Source of the DNA: Amycolatopsis nivea
GTDB taxonomy: Bacteria > Actinomycetota > Actinomycetes > Mycobacteriales > Pseudonocardiaceae
Direction: 5' to 3'
DNA: 64,000 bases
Assembly (NCBI RefSeq): GCF_004522235.1
Contig: NZ_SDLT01000029.1
Location: forward strand, 1 to 64,000
Part shown: one piece after another, positions 17,938 to 26,969 of the stretch
How the letters are laid out: every line of letters begins with the position of its first letter
Numbering within the stretch: the first letter of the stretch is position 1
Program-made: the position numbers and the translations under genes
The notes under the pieces: generated by a model
What the model was told of the DNA's origin: nothing
Database searches by the model: none
Seen by the model: only the letters and a program-made list of their open reading frames with translations

Positions 17938-20442
17938 ATGACTCTCACCGACCTCCTGCCAGCGGATCCCGACGCAGATGCCCTGTTCGAAGCCTTCACG
18001 ACGTGGACGGCGGAGCGGGGCATCGAGCTGTACCCGGCGCAGGAGGAGGCGGTGATCGAGGTCGTCTCCGGGGCCAACGTGATCCTGTCGACCCCGACCG
18101 GCTCCGGCAAAAGCCTCGTCGCGGTCGGCGCGCACTTCACCGCGCTCGCCCACGGCAAACGCAGTTTTTACACCGCGCCGATCAAGGCGCTCGTCTCGGA
18201 GAAGTTCTTCCAGCTCATCGAGATCTTCGGGGCCGACCAGGTCGGCATGATGACCGGCGATTCGAGCGTCAACGCCGACGCGCCGATCATCTGCTGCACT
18301 GCGGAAATCTTGGCGAACATCGCGTTGCGCGACGGCGCCGACGCACCGGTCGGCCAGGTCGTCGCGGACGAGTTCCACTTCTATTCGGAACCGGACCGCG
18401 GCTGGGCGTGGCAGGTCCCGCTGATCGAGCTGCCGAACGCGCAGTTCGTGCTCATGTCGGCCACGCTCGGCGACGTTTCGTTCTTCGAAAAGGACCTGAC
18501 CCGGCGGACCGGACGGCCTACCGCGGTGGTCACTTCGGCGCAGCGGCCGGTGCCGCTCACCTTCCGGTACGCGCTCACGCCGCTGCACGAGACGATGTCG
18601 GAGCTGCTCAACGGCGGCCAGGCGCCGGTGTATGTCGTGCATTTCTCGCAGGCGGCGGCCATCGAGCGGGCGCAGACGCTGATGAGCATCAACGTCACCA
18701 CCAAGGCGGAGAAGGAGGCGATCGCCGACCTGCTCGGCGACTTCCGGTTCTCCGCCGGGTTCGGCAAGACGCTCTCGCGGCTCGTGCGGCACGGCATCGG
18801 CGTGCACCACGCGGGCATGCTGCCGAAGTACCGGCGGCTGGTCGAAACGCTCGCGCAGTCGGGGCTGCTGAAGGTGATCTGCGGGACGGACACCCTCGGC
18901 GTCGGCATTAACGTGCCGATCCGCACGGTGGTGTTCTCGGCGCTGACGAAGTACGACGGCGTGCGGCAGCGGCATTTGAAGGCGCGCGAGTTCCACCAGA
19001 TCGCCGGACGCGCGGGCCGGGCCGGCTACGACACCGACGGTTACGTGGTCGTGCAGGCACCGGATCACGTGGTGGAGAACGCGAAGGCGCTGGAGAAGGC
19101 GGGCGACGACCCGAAGAAGAAAAAGAAGATCGTCCGGAAGAAAGCGCCGGAGGGTTTCGTCAACTGGACCGAGAGCACGTTCGACCGGCTGATCGCGGCC
19201 GATCCGGAACCGCTCACGTCCAGCTTCCAAGTCAGCCACTCGATGCTGCTGAACGTGATTTCCCGGCCGGGCAACGCGTTCGACGCGATGCGGCATCTGC
19301 TGGAGGACAACCATTCGGACCGTCCGACGCAGCGGAAGCTGATCCTGCGGGCGATCGAGATCTACCGTTCGCTGCTCGCCGCCGGGGTCGTGGAAAAGCT
19401 GCCCGAGCCGGACGCCGAGGGGCGCGTCGTCCGCCTGACGGTGGACCTGCAGTTCGATTTCGCGTTGAACCAGCCGCTTTCGCCGTTCGCGTTGGCTGCC
19501 ATCGAGTTGCTGGACATCGAGTCGCCGTCGTACGCGCTGGACGTGGTGTCCATTGTGGAATCCACAGTGGACAACCCGCGTCCGGTGCTGTCGCAGCAGC
19601 AGTTCAAGGCGCGCGGGGAAGCCGTGCAGGCGATGAAGGCCGACGGGATCGAGTACGACGAGCGGATGGAGCTGCTCGAGTCCGTCACGTATCCGAAACC
19701 GCTGGAGGAACTGCTCAACGCGGCTTACCAGTCGTATCGCGCCGGGCATCCGTGGGTGGCGGATTACGAGCTGTCGCCGAAGTCGGTGGTGCGCGATATG
19801 TACGAGCGCGCGATGAACTTCGTGGAATACGTGGGCTTTTATCAGCTCGCGCGGTCTGAGGGTTTGGTGCTGCGCTACCTCGCCGACACCTACGACGCGT
19901 TGCGGCACACCGTGCCGGACGAGGCGAAGACCGAATCGTTGCAGGACCTCATCGAATGGCTCGGCGAACTGGTGCGCCAGGTCGACTCGAGCCTGCTGGA
20001 CGAATGGGAAGCGCTGCGGCATCCGGACGAGGAAGGCCCGGTGTCGCACCGGCCGCCGCCCGAGCCGCCCGCGGTCACGCGCAACGAGCGGGCGTTCCGT
20101 GTGCTGGTGCGCAACGAGTTGTTCCGCCGGGTGGAGCTGGCTTCGCGCCGGGCGTACGAGGAACTGGGCTCGCTGGACGCGGCTTCCGGCTGGGACGCGG
20201 ACGCGTGGGAAGACGCGATCGAGGACTACTTCGACGAGCACGATTCACTCGGAATCGGCCCGGACGCGCGTGGTCCGGCGTTGTTGCTGATCGAGCAGGA
20301 GCCGGACGTGTGGCGCGTTCGGCAGATCTTCGACGATCCGGCTGGCGACCATGACTGGGGGATCAGCGCGGAGGTCGATCTGCGTGCCTCGGACGAGGTG
20401 GGCAGCGCGGTGGTCCGGATCGTGGACGTCAATCAGCTCTGA
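17938..20442 (+). CDS. DEAD/DEAH-box helicase with DUF3516-type C-terminus
   Basis: An 834-residue superfamily 2 helicase. Walker A is TPTGSGKS (residues 52-59), motif II is the unusual DEFH (144-147), motif III MSATLGD, and motif VI QIAGRAGRAGYD from residue 354. The Ski2-like order is kept. A Lys-rich insert (DDPKKKKKIVRKKAP) follows the helicase core, and the C-terminal half fits the actinobacterial DUF3516 group. RNA or DNA unwinding is expected, but the substrate is unknown. The ATG at 17938 is used here; ATG 17926 (four residues longer) has slightly better upstream spacing. The stop overlaps the convergent monooxygenase stop by ten bases. Confidence 0.9.
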   Translation: MTLTDLLPADPDADALFEAFTTWTAERGIELYPAQEEAVIEVVSGANVILSTPTGSGKSLVAVGAHFTALAHGKRSFYTAPIKALVSEKFFQLIEIFGADQVGMMTGDSSVNADAPIICCTAEILANIALRDGADAPVGQVVADEFHFYSEPDRGWAWQVPLIELPNAQFVLMSATLGDVSFFEKDLTRRTGRPTAVVTSAQRPVPLTFRYALTPLHETMSELLNGGQAPVYVVHFSQAAAIERAQTLMSINVTTKAEKEAIADLLGDFRFSAGFGKTLSRLVRHGIGVHHAGMLPKYRRLVETLAQSGLLKVICGTDTLGVGINVPIRTVVFSALTKYDGVRQRHLKAREFHQIAGRAGRAGYDTDGYVVVQAPDHVVENAKALEKAGDDPKKKKKIVRKKAPEGFVNWTESTFDRLIAADPEPLTSSFQVSHSMLLNVISRPGNAFDAMRHLLEDNHSDRPTQRKLILRAIEIYRSLLAAGVVEKLPEPDAEGRVVRLTVDLQFDFALNQPLSPFALAAIELLDIESPSYALDVVSIVESTVDNPRPVLSQQQFKARGEAVQAMKADGIEYDERMELLESVTYPKPLEELLNAAYQSYRAGHPWVADYELSPKSVVRDMYERAMNFVEYVGFYQLARSEGLVLRYLADTYDALRHTVPDEAKTESLQDLIEWLGELVRQVDSSLLDEWEALRHPDEEGPVSHRPPPEPPAVTRNERAFRVLVRNELFRRVELASRRAYEELGSLDAASGWDADAWEDAIEDYFDEHDSLGIGPDARGPALLLIEQEPDVWRVRQIFDDPAGDHDWGISAEVDLRASDEVGSAVVRIVDVNQL

Positions 20443-21602
20443 GGGTTTGCGTCCGGGCTGGCCAGGATCGGCGGCTGCCAACGGGTGTAGCGCAGCATCG
20501 ACCGCGCCATCACCGTTGTCGGCATGGCTCGGAACGCCAGATTCCGCACCGCGATCGCGGCTGGGTTCGTCAGCTGCTGGCCCATCCGGCCGGTTTGCCG
20601 GGCGGCTCGGGCGATGGCCTGGCTGCGCGGGCGGCGTTCGGCGTCGTACCGGGTGAGCGCGGTGTCGAGGTCAGTCGACGACAGCGCATGGGCCAGTGTC
20701 ACCGCGTCTTCCAGGGCCTGACAAGCGCCCTGGCCAAGGTTCGGCTGCATCGCGTGCGCGGCATCGCCGAGCAGGGCGACTCGACCGGACACATAGGACG
20801 GTAGCGGCGTCACCAGTTCGTAAACGTCGTGATGCAGCACGGCTTCCGGGTCGGTCGCGTCGAGCAGCTCGGTGATTGGTTCGTGCCAGGAACCGAAGCG
20901 GCGGCGCATTTCGGCGATCGGGTCGGGATAGCGGGTGCCTGCCGGGATGCTCAGCACGGCGTGCCATTCGGCTCGGCCGTCCGCCAAACCGATGTATCCG
21001 AACTCGACTCCACGGCCCCAGGTGAGGTTGAAGTCCGAAGAGGACAGTGGGAACGGCTCGGTCGTGATGGCGCGGATGACGGCCGATCCACTGTAGACGG
21101 GGCCAGGATGAGCGGGAAAGAAACGCTTGCGCAGTCGGCTGTTTACGCCGTCGGCGGCGACAATCACGTCGGCCTTATGGCGGCCGGACGACGTGACCAC
21201 GGCGTTGTCCTCGACGGCGGTGACCTCCTCCCGCACCACCGGCGAGGGCAGCAGAGACCGCAGCAGCCGATGCAATTCGTACCGTGCGATGCCGACGATC
21301 GGCGTCCCGGCGACGCGTTCGAGTTCGACTCCGTCCATGCGCGCCAGCCAAGTCCCGCGCGGGCTGCGGGTGCTGACGGTGCGCTGGAAGCAGCCGGCGG
21401 CGCGGAGTGCGTCGCCGGCTCCCAACGCGTCCAGGGCTCGAACGCCGTTGGCGGCAAGGGAAATTCCGGAACCGGCGTCGTCCAGTTCGCCGGGCAGCCG
21501 TTCGAAGACCGTGACCTGCCAGCCGACGCGCGACAATCCGATCGCCGCGGCCAGCCCGCCGATTCCCCCGCCGACGACTGCCGCTGATCCACCTGTGGGC
21601 AC
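20433..21602 (-). CDS. FAD-dependent monooxygenase (PHBH fold)
   Basis: A 389-residue aromatic-ring or similar hydroxylase of the p-hydroxybenzoate hydroxylase fold, using FAD and NAD(P)H. The three class motifs are visible: GGGIGGLAAAIGLS (residues 9-22), the DG motif VIVAADGVNSRLRKRF, and the GD motif VALLGDAAHAMQPNLGQGAC. The length is typical of salicylate-hydroxylase-like enzymes. The start is the GTG at 21602. The frame stays open upstream, but that part is antisense to the next gene. The substrate is not deducible. It is 19 bases behind the reductase-like gene and probably co-transcribed with it. Confidence 0.9.
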   Translation of the reverse strand: MPTGGSAAVVGGGIGGLAAAIGLSRVGWQVTVFERLPGELDDAGSGISLAANGVRALDALGAGDALRAAGCFQRTVSTRSPRGTWLARMDGVELERVAGTPIVGIARYELHRLLRSLLPSPVVREEVTAVEDNAVVTSSGRHKADVIVAADGVNSRLRKRFFPAHPGPVYSGSAVIRAITTEPFPLSSSDFNLTWGRGVEFGYIGLADGRAEWHAVLSIPAGTRYPDPIAEMRRRFGSWHEPITELLDATDPEAVLHHDVYELVTPLPSYVSGRVALLGDAAHAMQPNLGQGACQALEDAVTLAHALSSTDLDTALTRYDAERRPRSQAIARAARQTGRMGQQLTNPAAIAVRNLAFRAMPTTVMARSMLRYTRWQPPILASPDANPQS

Positions 21603-21621
21603 CCCGCCAGGATAGGCCCGA

Positions 21622-22203
21622 TCAGCTGGCCATGAGCATGGAACGCGCGTCCAGGCCGTCGAACCACAGGCCGATCGCCAGTCCGGCGGCGGCTTCCAGC
21701 AGGGCGGCTCGGTCGAGACCGCCCGCGGGCAGGGGAGTGCAGCCCAGGTCCTGGACCAGCTCCGTTGCCACGGCGACGGCCTCCGGGGCACCGCACAGCG
21801 GGACGCCGAGCGGGCGGCCTTCGAACAGCGGAGGAGTCATTCGCCAGACGTCCACGTGGGCGAGGTTGAACGCCTTCACCACCGAAGCGCCGGGGGCATA
21901 TTCGGCGATCCGCGCGGCTACGGGTTCACCGGTCGCACCGGGGGCGTTGGTGCAGTCGATGAGGACCTTGCCGGTGAGGTCGAGCGGGGTGAGCAGGGAT
22001 TCGAGGGCGGTGGTGGGGACGGCCAGCAGGATGGCGTCCGCCCGGGCGGCGGCCTCGGCCCAGTCCACAGCCTCGGCGCCGAGTTCAGCGGCCAAGGCCG
22101 CGGCGTGCGCGGCGGAGCGGCCGGAGACGGTCAGGTCGTGCCGGGTCCACTGGCCGCCGAGGGCGGACGCCATTCCGCCGGTGCCGAAGAGGGCGATGCG
22201 CAT
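21622..22203 (-). CDS. NADPH-dependent F420 reductase-like oxidoreductase
   Basis: A 193-residue protein with an N-terminal NADP Rossmann motif (MRIALFGTGGMASALGGQW) and the NADP-oxidoreductase/coenzyme-F420 family layout (SGRSAAHAAALAAELGAEAV; DCTNAP; VVKAFNLAHVDVW). The family typically reduces F420 with NADPH, but members with other substrates are common and I cannot decide. GGAGA lies seven bases before the ATG at 22203. The HxlR regulator is divergent 73 bases away and probably controls this gene. Confidence 0.82.
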   Translation of the reverse strand: MRIALFGTGGMASALGGQWTRHDLTVSGRSAAHAAALAAELGAEAVDWAEAAARADAILLAVPTTALESLLTPLDLTGKVLIDCTNAPGATGEPVAARIAEYAPGASVVKAFNLAHVDVWRMTPPLFEGRPLGVPLCGAPEAVAVATELVQDLGCTPLPAGGLDRAALLEAAAGLAIGLWFDGLDARSMLMAS

Positions 22204-22276
22204 GGGAAGGTCTCCTGTCGTCGCGTGGTTGTACGCAAGCGACGTTAGGAACCCCGGCAGGAACCGAAAGGTAACC

Positions 22277-22714
22277 ATGGACTTCATCGCCGACTGCCGC
22301 ACCCGGCTCGCGTTCGACCTGGTGGCGAACACCTGGCATCCGGTCGTGCTGTGGGCGTTGAAAAGCGGCCCGCTGCGGCACGGCGAACTGCGCACGCGCA
22401 TCGGCGGGATCAGCGCGAAGGTGCTGACCGAGGCGGTGCGCAAGCTGGAACGCGACGGGCTCGTCGAGCGCGCGGACGGGGCGTATCAGCTCACCGGGCT
22501 AGGGGCGAGTTTCCTCGGGCCGATCGAGGGGTTCGGGCGCTGGGCGGCGGAGTACGGCGACCAGGTGCTCGAAGCGCAGCTCGCTCACGAAGGCAATGGC
22601 CTGGCCCGCGCCAGCTCCAGCAACGGGACGGCGGCCGCGGCGTCGGTGACCAGCGTCGACACCAACCCGGAGCGCAGTACCGCGTCCACCGCTTCGGCTT
22701 TCGGGCGGCTGTAA
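22277..22714 (+). CDS. HxlR-family transcriptional regulator with antisense-overlapping tail
   Basis: A 145-residue winged-helix regulator. The HxlR core is clear from residue 3 to about 100 (CRTRLAFDLVANTWHPVVLW; KVLTEAVRKLERDGLVER; YQLTGLG). Unusually it lacks the conserved early Cys-Pro start but has a Cys at residue 6. Residues from about 104 onward (NGLARASSSNGTAAAASVTS...) are low-complexity and lie entirely on the strand opposite the 3' end of the SorC gene. The original stop was probably lost, or a recombination joined the two genes. The divergent neighbour is the F420-reductase-like gene. Confidence 0.85.
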   Translation: MDFIADCRTRLAFDLVANTWHPVVLWALKSGPLRHGELRTRIGGISAKVLTEAVRKLERDGLVERADGAYQLTGLGASFLGPIEGFGRWAAEYGDQVLEAQLAHEGNGLARASSSNGTAAAASVTSVDTNPERSTASTASAFGRL

Positions 22715-23568
22715 CCGATCGCGATCACCTCGGGGACCGCCATCAGCTCCTCGTGGCTGATCGCCAGCACGTGGTGCGCCAGCCCGGTGCCGAGCGAGTT
22801 GCCGTCCGCGTCGAACAGCCGCGCGGCGACCTCGGCGGTCGCGCCCCGGGCCGCGATGGCGGCGCGTTCGGCCTCGTCGAGCGCGTCGTACACGGTGGAC
22901 TCCCCGGCCTCCCAGGAACCGATACTCACGACCGCTTTGGTGAGTTTCCCGAACTGGGCGAACGTTTCCGCGATGCCCGGCTGGTGCCGCAGGATCTCGG
23001 TGGTCCGCCGGTCGGGCAGGACGAGCGGGCCGAAGATCGGGTACGAATCGCCGCCGGACACCGACGTCACGCGGCTGACCGTCTCCACCGAACGGCCGCG
23101 CATGTCCATCCCGGCCTGCACCCCGCACAACTGCACGATCGGGCAGCGCGGCAGGGTCCGGATCGCCTCGGTCATCGCGTTGACCGAGCGCGCCCAGGAC
23201 AGCCCGATGACGTCGTCCGGGGTCGCGATCTCCTCCAGCAGCCGGGCGGCCAGCGCGCCGACCTGCTTGCGGACGACCTCCCTCGGTTCCTTTTCGGATG
23301 CTCGTTCGAGCACGAGCACGCGGTTCAGCCGGTACGCCCGGCGGATGTCGTCGGACAGTTCGACGTCGACCGGCGCGGGCAGGTCGAACTCGATCCGCAC
23401 CAGTCCGGACTCGAGTGCCGTGTCCAGCATCCGCGCGACCTTGAACCGGCTCATGCCGAACTCGTCGGCGATCTCCAGTTTCGAGGCGCCCTGCACGTAG
23501 AACCGCCTGGCCATGGTCGCCAGCAGCAGCGTCTCGGTTAGCGGTAGTGGCCCCTTTTTCCTGCTCAC
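22585..23568 (-). CDS. SorC/DeoR-type sugar-responsive regulator
   Basis: A 327-residue regulator. It has an N-terminal helix-turn-helix (KLEIADEFGMSRFKVARMLD) and a sugar-phosphate-binding domain of the SorC family (VIGLSWARSVNAM; IVQLCGVQAG; FGPLVLPDRRTTEILRHQPG; VVSIGSWEAGES). I start at the GTG at 23568, which matches family length; a TTG at 23586 in the same frame is possible. The start codon lies inside a TGCTCA-CA-TGAGCA operator, consistent with autorepression. It should regulate the divergent polyol operon. Confidence 0.9.
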   Translation of the reverse strand: MSRKKGPLPLTETLLLATMARRFYVQGASKLEIADEFGMSRFKVARMLDTALESGLVRIEFDLPAPVDVELSDDIRRAYRLNRVLVLERASEKEPREVVRKQVGALAARLLEEIATPDDVIGLSWARSVNAMTEAIRTLPRCPIVQLCGVQAGMDMRGRSVETVSRVTSVSGGDSYPIFGPLVLPDRRTTEILRHQPGIAETFAQFGKLTKAVVSIGSWEAGESTVYDALDEAERAAIAARGATAEVAARLFDADGNSLGTGLAHHVLAISHEELMAVPEVIAIGYSRPKAEAVDAVLRSGLVSTLVTDAAAAVPLLELARARPLPS

Positions 23569-23576
23569 ATGAGCAG
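23561..23576. promoter_or_regulatory. SorC operator O1 over its own start
   Basis: CTGCTCA-CA-TGAGCAG is a perfect inverted repeat with seven-base arms. The related GCTCA-AA-TGAGC is at 23668-23679 and a single half-site (ATGAGC) is at 23589-23594. The repetition in one divergent gap supports binding by the SorC protein. Confidence 0.78.
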
Positions 23577-23602
23577 GATAGCGCAAAAATGAGCTTTGCT
23601 GG

Positions 23603-23679
23603 TTGACGGATCCGCAGGCAGGGGCCTGTAATGCCTACGCATGTTACCTACGGCATAAGTCAAAATCGCTCAAATGAGC
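23603..23679 (+). promoter_or_regulatory. Promoter and operator O2 of the polyol operon
   Basis: TTGACG (23603-23608) and TGTAAT (23627-23632) with an 18-base spacer make a good sigma-70-like promoter. Downstream, inside the predicted leader, lies GCTCA-AA-TGAGC (23668-23679). Binding there would block elongation or initiation, and sugar binding to SorC would relieve it. Confidence 0.68.
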
Positions 23680-23699
23680 ATCTTGGAAGGTGATGACGC

Positions 23700-24707
23700 A
23701 TGCGCGCCGCGATCGTGGACCGGCCCGGGGAGATCCGGGTCGGCGAGGTTCCCGATCCGAAGCCCGGGGAGCGCCAGGTCGTCGTGAAGGTGGGTGCCTG
23801 CGGGATCTGCGGCACGGACCTGCACATCGCCGACGGGCATTTCCCGCCGACCCCGTATCCCATCGTCCCCGGGCACGAGTTCTCCGGGGAGATCGTCGAA
23901 CTCGGCGCGGACGTGCCCGCCGAGTGGAAGGTCGGCGACCGGGTCGCGGTCGACCCGTCGATCTACTGCGGATACTGCACCCCGTGCCGGTCCGGGCACG
24001 GCAACCTCTGCGCGAACTGGAACGCGACCGGCGACACCGTCAACGGCGCGTTCGCCGAGTACGTCGCGGTGCCTGCCGACACCTGTTACCGGATGCCCGA
24101 CTCGATGACCTGGGAACAGGGCGCGCTGGTCGAACCCGTTTCCTGCGCGGTGCACGGCGTGCGCCGGATCGGCGTGGAGGCGGGCGAACGCTTCCTCGTG
24201 GTCGGCGCGGGCACGATGGGGCTGATCATGCAGCAGCTCCTGATCCGCGCGGGTGCGCACGTGACGATGGTCGACCGCAACGCCGCCCGGTTGCCTCGCG
24301 CGACCGACCTCGGCGCGACCGCGGTGGCCTCCGACGTGTCCGAATTGGACGATGAGCGCTTCGACGCCGCAGTGGACTGCACCGGCGCGGCACCCGCGAT
24401 CGAGGCAGCGTTCAACGCGCTGCACCGCGGTGGCCGGTTGCTCGTGTTCGGGGTTGCCCCGGCCGAAGCCCGCGTCGCGCTTTCGCCGTTCCGCATCTAC
24501 AACGACGAAATCACCATCGTCGGTTCGATGGCCGTGCTGAACAGCTACGGCAACGCGCTCGACCTCGTCGCGAACGGTTACATCGACACCGAAGCGCTGA
24601 TCACCGACACCCTTCCGCTCGAGCAGTACCCCGAGGCGCTGGCGAAGATGCGCAGCGGGTCCGGCCTCAAGATCCAGGTGCTGCCCGGAGGTGGTGGCGG
24701 TGCGTAA
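23700..24707 (+). CDS. Zinc-dependent medium-chain dehydrogenase (polyol type)
   Basis: A 335-residue MDR enzyme predicted to oxidise a polyol or sugar alcohol with NAD(P). The catalytic zinc site is visible in GACGICGTDLH and GHEFSGEI. The structural zinc motif is CGYCTPCRSGHGNLC. The Rossmann site is VVGAGTMGLIMQQLL. Being first in an operon with a sugar ABC importer and a SorC regulator fits a sorbitol-, mannitol- or arabitol-dehydrogenase role, but the exact substrate is unknown. The 3' end overlaps the binding-protein gene by eight bases. Confidence 0.9.
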   Translation: MRAAIVDRPGEIRVGEVPDPKPGERQVVVKVGACGICGTDLHIADGHFPPTPYPIVPGHEFSGEIVELGADVPAEWKVGDRVAVDPSIYCGYCTPCRSGHGNLCANWNATGDTVNGAFAEYVAVPADTCYRMPDSMTWEQGALVEPVSCAVHGVRRIGVEAGERFLVVGAGTMGLIMQQLLIRAGAHVTMVDRNAARLPRATDLGATAVASDVSELDDERFDAAVDCTGAAPAIEAAFNALHRGGRLLVFGVAPAEARVALSPFRIYNDEITIVGSMAVLNSYGNALDLVANGYIDTEALITDTLPLEQYPEALAKMRSGSGLKIQVLPGGGGGA

Positions 24708-26040
24708 ACTCCTGTGCCTCCTTGCCGCGACAGCGTTGTTAGTGACGGGATGCGCCGGAGCCGGGGCGCTCGGCACCGGCGGGCGGACACTGGTCGTCGC
24801 GATCGTGTCCAATCCGCAGATGAAGGACGCCATCTCGCTCAAGGGCGAGTTCGAGCAGGCCAACCCCGGGATCAAGCTCAAGTTCGTTTCCCTTCCGGAA
24901 AACGAGGCCAGGGCGAAGATCACCGCGTCCACCGCCACCCAGGGCGGCGAGTTCGACGTGGTGATGATCAGCAATTACGAGGCTCCGCAATGGGCGGCCA
25001 ACGGCTGGCTGGAGAACCTCGAACCGCACATGAAGGCGACGCCGGGATACGACGAGGCCGACTTCATCCCGAGCATCCGGCAGTCGCTGTCGTACCAGAA
25101 CCAGATGTACGCGGTGCCGTTCTACGGCGAATCGTCCTTTGTGGTCTATCGCAAGGACCTGTTCCAGAAGGCCGGGCTGAACATGCCCGCGCATCCGACG
25201 TGGCAGCAGATCGCCGATTTCGCCGCGAAACTCGATGACAAGCAGGCCGGCGTCGCCGGGATCTGCCTGCGCGGCAAGCCGGGCTGGGGCGAAAGCCTCG
25301 CGCCGTTCACCACGGTCGCGAACACCTTCGGCGCGCAGTGGTTCGACAAGAACTGGAACGCGAAGCTGACCAGCCCGGAGTTCACCAAGGCGGCGAACTT
25401 CTACGTGAACCTGCTGCGCGACCACGGAGAGGTCGGCGCATCCAGCGCCGGGTTCACCGAATGCGGCACGAAGTACGCCCAGGGCAACGCCGCGATGTGG
25501 TACGACGCCACCTCGATGACCGGCACCACGGAAGACCCGAAGACCAGCCACGTCGGCGGCAAGAACGGCTACGTCGCCGCGCCGGTGGACAAGACGCAGG
25601 CGAGCGGATGGCTCTACACCTGGGCGCTGGGCATTCCGAAGGTCGGCAAGAACAAGGACGACGCCTGGAAGTTCATGGCGTGGATGACGAACAAGGAGTA
25701 CGCGAAGAAGGTCGGCGAGACCTACGGCTGGAACCGGGTGCCGCCGGGCACGCGCAAGTCGACCTATGAGATCCCGCAGTACAAGGAAGCCGCGAAGGCC
25801 TACGCCCAGCCGACGCTGGACGGCATCGCGGCGGCCAACCAGCAGCAGACGATGGTGAACCCGGTGCCGTACCCGGGCATCCAGTTCGTCGGGATCCCGG
25901 AGTTCCAGGACCTCGGCACCCGGGTGAGCCAGCAGTTGTCCGCCGCGATCGCCGGTCAGACCTCCGTCGCCGACGCGCTCGCGCAATCGCAGAAATACGC
26001 GGAAACCGTCGGAAAGTCGTATCAGGAGGTGCAGAAATGA
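24700..26040 (+). CDS. Extracellular polyol/sugar-binding lipoprotein
   Basis: A 446-residue family 1 solute-binding lipoprotein. The GTG at 24700 is chosen because GGAGG (24687-24691) sits eight bases upstream. GTGs at 24691 and 24694 would be too close to it. The signal peptide is MRKLLCLLAATALLVTGC with the lipidated Cys at 18. The mature part has FDVVMISNYEAPQWAANGWL and YAVPFYGESSFVVYRKDLFQ, typical of sugar/polyol-binding proteins (SmoE-like). It delivers substrate to the two permeases that follow in overlapping frames. Confidence 0.92.
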   Translation: MRKLLCLLAATALLVTGCAGAGALGTGGRTLVVAIVSNPQMKDAISLKGEFEQANPGIKLKFVSLPENEARAKITASTATQGGEFDVVMISNYEAPQWAANGWLENLEPHMKATPGYDEADFIPSIRQSLSYQNQMYAVPFYGESSFVVYRKDLFQKAGLNMPAHPTWQQIADFAAKLDDKQAGVAGICLRGKPGWGESLAPFTTVANTFGAQWFDKNWNAKLTSPEFTKAANFYVNLLRDHGEVGASSAGFTECGTKYAQGNAAMWYDATSMTGTTEDPKTSHVGGKNGYVAAPVDKTQASGWLYTWALGIPKVGKNKDDAWKFMAWMTNKEYAKKVGETYGWNRVPPGTRKSTYEIPQYKEAAKAYAQPTLDGIAAANQQQTMVNPVPYPGIQFVGIPEFQDLGTRVSQQLSAAIAGQTSVADALAQSQKYAETVGKSYQEVQK

Positions 26041-26969
26041 GCACCCTCTCCGTCCCCGCCGGAACCGCGCCGGCGACCGCGAAGCCCGCTGCCAAGAAGG
26101 TGACCGGTTCGGCCGGGAAACGGCGGCTGCCGCTGCTGCCCGCGCTGATCTTCGTGATCGCGGTGACGCAGATCCCGTTCCTGCTCACCCTGTTCTACTC
26201 GTTCCAGTCGTGGAACCTGGTGCGTCCGGGCTCTCGGCATTTCGTCGGTTTCCGCAACTACATCGACGTCTTCACCGACACGACGTTCCTCGGCGCGCTG
26301 CTGAACACCGTGGTGCTCACCGTGGTCTGCGTGTTCCTGTCGCTGCTGCTCGGACTCGGGCTCGCGGTGCTGCTCGACCGGAAGTTCGCCGGCCGCGGCT
26401 TCGTCCGCACGCTGCTGATCACGCCGTTCCTCATCCTCCCGGCGGCAGGCGCGCTGCTGTGGAAGACGACGGTGTTCGACCCGACGTACGGGCTGCTGCA
26501 CTTCGTGTTCGGCACGGACACCGACTGGCTTTCGCAGTTCCCGCTGGCCGCGGTGATGGCGCAGATCATCTGGCAGTGGACGCCGTTCATGACGCTGCTG
26601 ATCCTCGCCGGGCTGCAAAGCCAGTCTAAGGAGGTGCTGGAGGCGGCGTCGGTGGACGGCGCGAGCCGCTGGCGCACCTTCGTGTCGATCACGCTGCCGC
26701 ACCTTTCTCGGTTCCTGCAGCTGGCCACGCTGCTCGGCGCGATCTACATCGTGAACAGCTTCGACGCGATTTTCCTGATGACGCAAGGCGGTCCGGGCAC
26801 GGCCAGCACGAACCTGCCGTTCTACATCTACCAGCGCGCGTTCGAGGGCTTCGACATCGGACAGTCGTCCGCGATGGGCGTGGTGGTGGTCATCCTGACG
26901 ATGATCGTCGCGACGTTCGCGCTGCGGCTGATGTTCCGCGCGTTCTCCGTGGACGGAGGAGTCAAGTGA
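26037..26969 (+). CDS. Polyol/sugar ABC transporter permease (MalF type)
   Basis: A 310-residue permease with six or so helices after a 45-residue Ala/Lys-rich cytoplasmic N-terminus. The ATPase-coupling EAA loop is EAASVDGASRWRTFVSITLP (about residues 201-220). ATG overlaps the upstream stop (ATGA), and the gene ends in a GTGA overlap with its partner permease. Confidence 0.92.
   Translation: MSTLSVPAGTAPATAKPAAKKVTGSAGKRRLPLLPALIFVIAVTQIPFLLTLFYSFQSWNLVRPGSRHFVGFRNYIDVFTDTTFLGALLNTVVLTVVCVFLSLLLGLGLAVLLDRKFAGRGFVRTLLITPFLILPAAGALLWKTTVFDPTYGLLHFVFGTDTDWLSQFPLAAVMAQIIWQWTPFMTLLILAGLQSQSKEVLEAASVDGASRWRTFVSITLPHLSRFLQLATLLGAIYIVNSFDAIFLMTQGGPGTASTNLPFYIYQRAFEGFDIGQSSAMGVVVVILTMIVATFALRLMFRAFSVDGGVK

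Noticed and set aside
17863-20241. Very long minus-strand frame opposite the DEFH helicase
   Set aside because: The helicase motifs are all on the plus strand; the opposite frame is Arg/His/Leu-rich and has no domain.
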